Shown: positions 62,897 through 64,000 of the stretch, in pieces | Layout of the letters: each line of letters begins with the position of its first letter | Numbering within the stretch: the stretch's first letter is position 1 | Assembly: GCA_905221605.1 (NCBI GenBank) | Contig: CAJNDS010002401.1 | Location: 488,542-552,541, forward strand | Source: Symbiodinium natans | Lineage: Eukaryota > Sar > Dinophyceae > Suessiales > Symbiodiniaceae | Direction of reading: 5' to 3' | Length of the DNA: 64,000 bases | The notes under the pieces: generated by a model | The model's database searches: none | Told to the model about the DNA's origin: nothing | What the model saw: the letters and a program-made list of their open reading frames with translations, nothing else | Position numbers and translations under genes: made by a program

Positions 62897-64000
62897 CAAG
62901 AACTCGGCATCTACCCAGAACAAGCGTGCAGCAAACATGCACACACTCTCCGGCACGCATCTGGAGTCTAATTCATCGGGGAGCAAACCTTGCCATGCGA
63001 GGTTGGTGCTAGTACGTTTCCGGGAGAAAGGTCACCATACGTTTGTGCAACTGTAACGCGGCCTGGGGTCAAAAATCGACGGATTTGAGGATTTGGAGCT
63101 TAGAGCTTCGGATTCTGCAGCAAAACGGACGAATGGGTCTCCACACCACCCCAAATACGATTCAATCTGGTTGGAACTGAACGCAAATCTGCACAAGCCC
63201 GGGCACCATTGCCAATGATTCTCATGGTGAAGGAGGGCTGTGATTACCCCGGCCGCCAAACAAGTATGGCCCCTCTGACCATCATTACGCAGTTCTGTGG
63301 GGTCCGTATTGCAGGGCTTGGAGTATCCGCACAATCCTATACTCCCCTTAGAACCTTAACAAAAATATTACTTTTAATATCCTCTTGGGTTCTATATACG
63401 AACAAAAATATTTCAAAAAAAAATCTCAAGGGGGGTATAGAATCTTGTGCATGGCGGCCCTGCCATGTCGAGAACCCGGCAAGTAGATCCGGTGAGACCC
63501 TCGGATCCATGGCTCCAGCCGGACACTTGCCCGAAGGTGCTGACAGTGCTGCCAATGCTCCCCCCCCCCAAATAATAATAATGGAATGGGAAACAACTTA
63601 ATTATAATTATGATTATTATTACTAGTAGTATTATTCTTATGCTAGGCCAATACCACCTGCACAACGTACAGCATTCATGCACTTTGAACAAACGGTCGA
63701 TGCCTCGTGGTCAAGGCCACGGGAAGCTTCCACTCCCGATTCACAGGACCAACTTGGCGCCGTAAGAAGAGTTGAGACCTAATCGAAGCAATATCCTGCC
63801 GGCCGGCGGCAAGCTGACTAAACTGGGATCCTAGCATTATAAGCTCTGCAAGCCCTCTTAACCCTATGGAGCCCTATGAAGCCCAACTGCCAAGAAGGCC
63901 CGAACATCGCACCGTCACTCAGGCGTTTGGCTTGATCACACATCCTTGAAGGGCTCATGGTAAGCTTAAAAGAGAAAGGTTCTAAGTAGGGCTCTAAGAA
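62897..64000. other. Unique DNA without telomere repeats, no gene identified
   Basis: The longest terminal stretch free of ITS. An A/T-rich patch lies at about 63,575-63,640 (TAATAATAAT, ATTATTATT). Frames of 130 codons plus (63,209-63,601) and 100 codons minus (63,032-63,334) overlap partly. Neither shows a recognisable family. Confidence 0.45.

Noticed and set aside
1-64000. Dinoflagellate spliced-leader gene or relict leader sequence
   Set aside because: I saw no good match to the conserved leader on either strand by eye. A computed search would be needed to exclude diverged copies.

Overview
This window looks like nuclear DNA of a dinoflagellate, probably of the Symbiodiniaceae type. Three things suggest this. 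TTTAGGG-type telomeric repeats are scattered through it in both orientations. Simple repeats and G/C homopolymers are very common. There is one long GC-rich retroelement polyprotein of a kind I associate with dinoflagellate genomes. TTTAGGG also occurs in plants, green algae and apicomplexans, so the assignment is an inference. I found no bacterial-style operons, rRNA, tRNA or CRISPR array, and no convincing complete cellular gene.

Layout. Bases 1 to about 44,900 are a field of interstitial telomere-like repeats (ITS). Arrays of TTTAGGG or CCCTAAA, or degenerate 8- and 9-base derivatives, recur every few hundred bases and are separated by short unique stretches. Embedded in it are a TCC microsatellite (3.65-3.82 kb), a 98-bp minisatellite (4.3-4.8 kb), a TTTGGGGCC minisatellite (10.3-11.2 kb), a compound higher-order array (16.0-16.9 kb), a 53-bp minisatellite whose unit carries a TTTAGGG core (31.3-32.0 kb) and an AGCGGCCTC repeat (40.3-40.5 kb). 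There are also several perfect hairpins and two head-to-head telomere-repeat junctions (37.6 and 61.5 kb). A few stretches look like decayed coding sequence: 6.46-6.81 kb, 28.76-29.41 kb and 33.9-34.1 kb.

Bases 44,929-58,876 are a large non-LTR retroelement-like insertion, about 13.9 kb, plus strand, bounded by a candidate 15-bp target-site duplication and ending in a short GGAA-type tail. Its reading frame is long but broken by about nine frame changes. It encodes a basic/coiled-coil N-terminus and a Pro/Ser-rich linker. A very long section follows that is built from repeated domains alternating with hydrophobic, signal-peptide-like segments. After that come an RNase H domain, an APE-like endonuclease (EEP) domain and a C-terminal tail. 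No reverse transcriptase motif is visible. The RT seems to have been deleted near 57.9 kb, where the frame also changes. The repeated-module section, which I cannot match to any named family, is the most interesting content of the window.

Bases 58,892-64,000 return to ITS-rich sequence up to about 62.9 kb. The last 1.1 kb is unique DNA with no recognisable gene.
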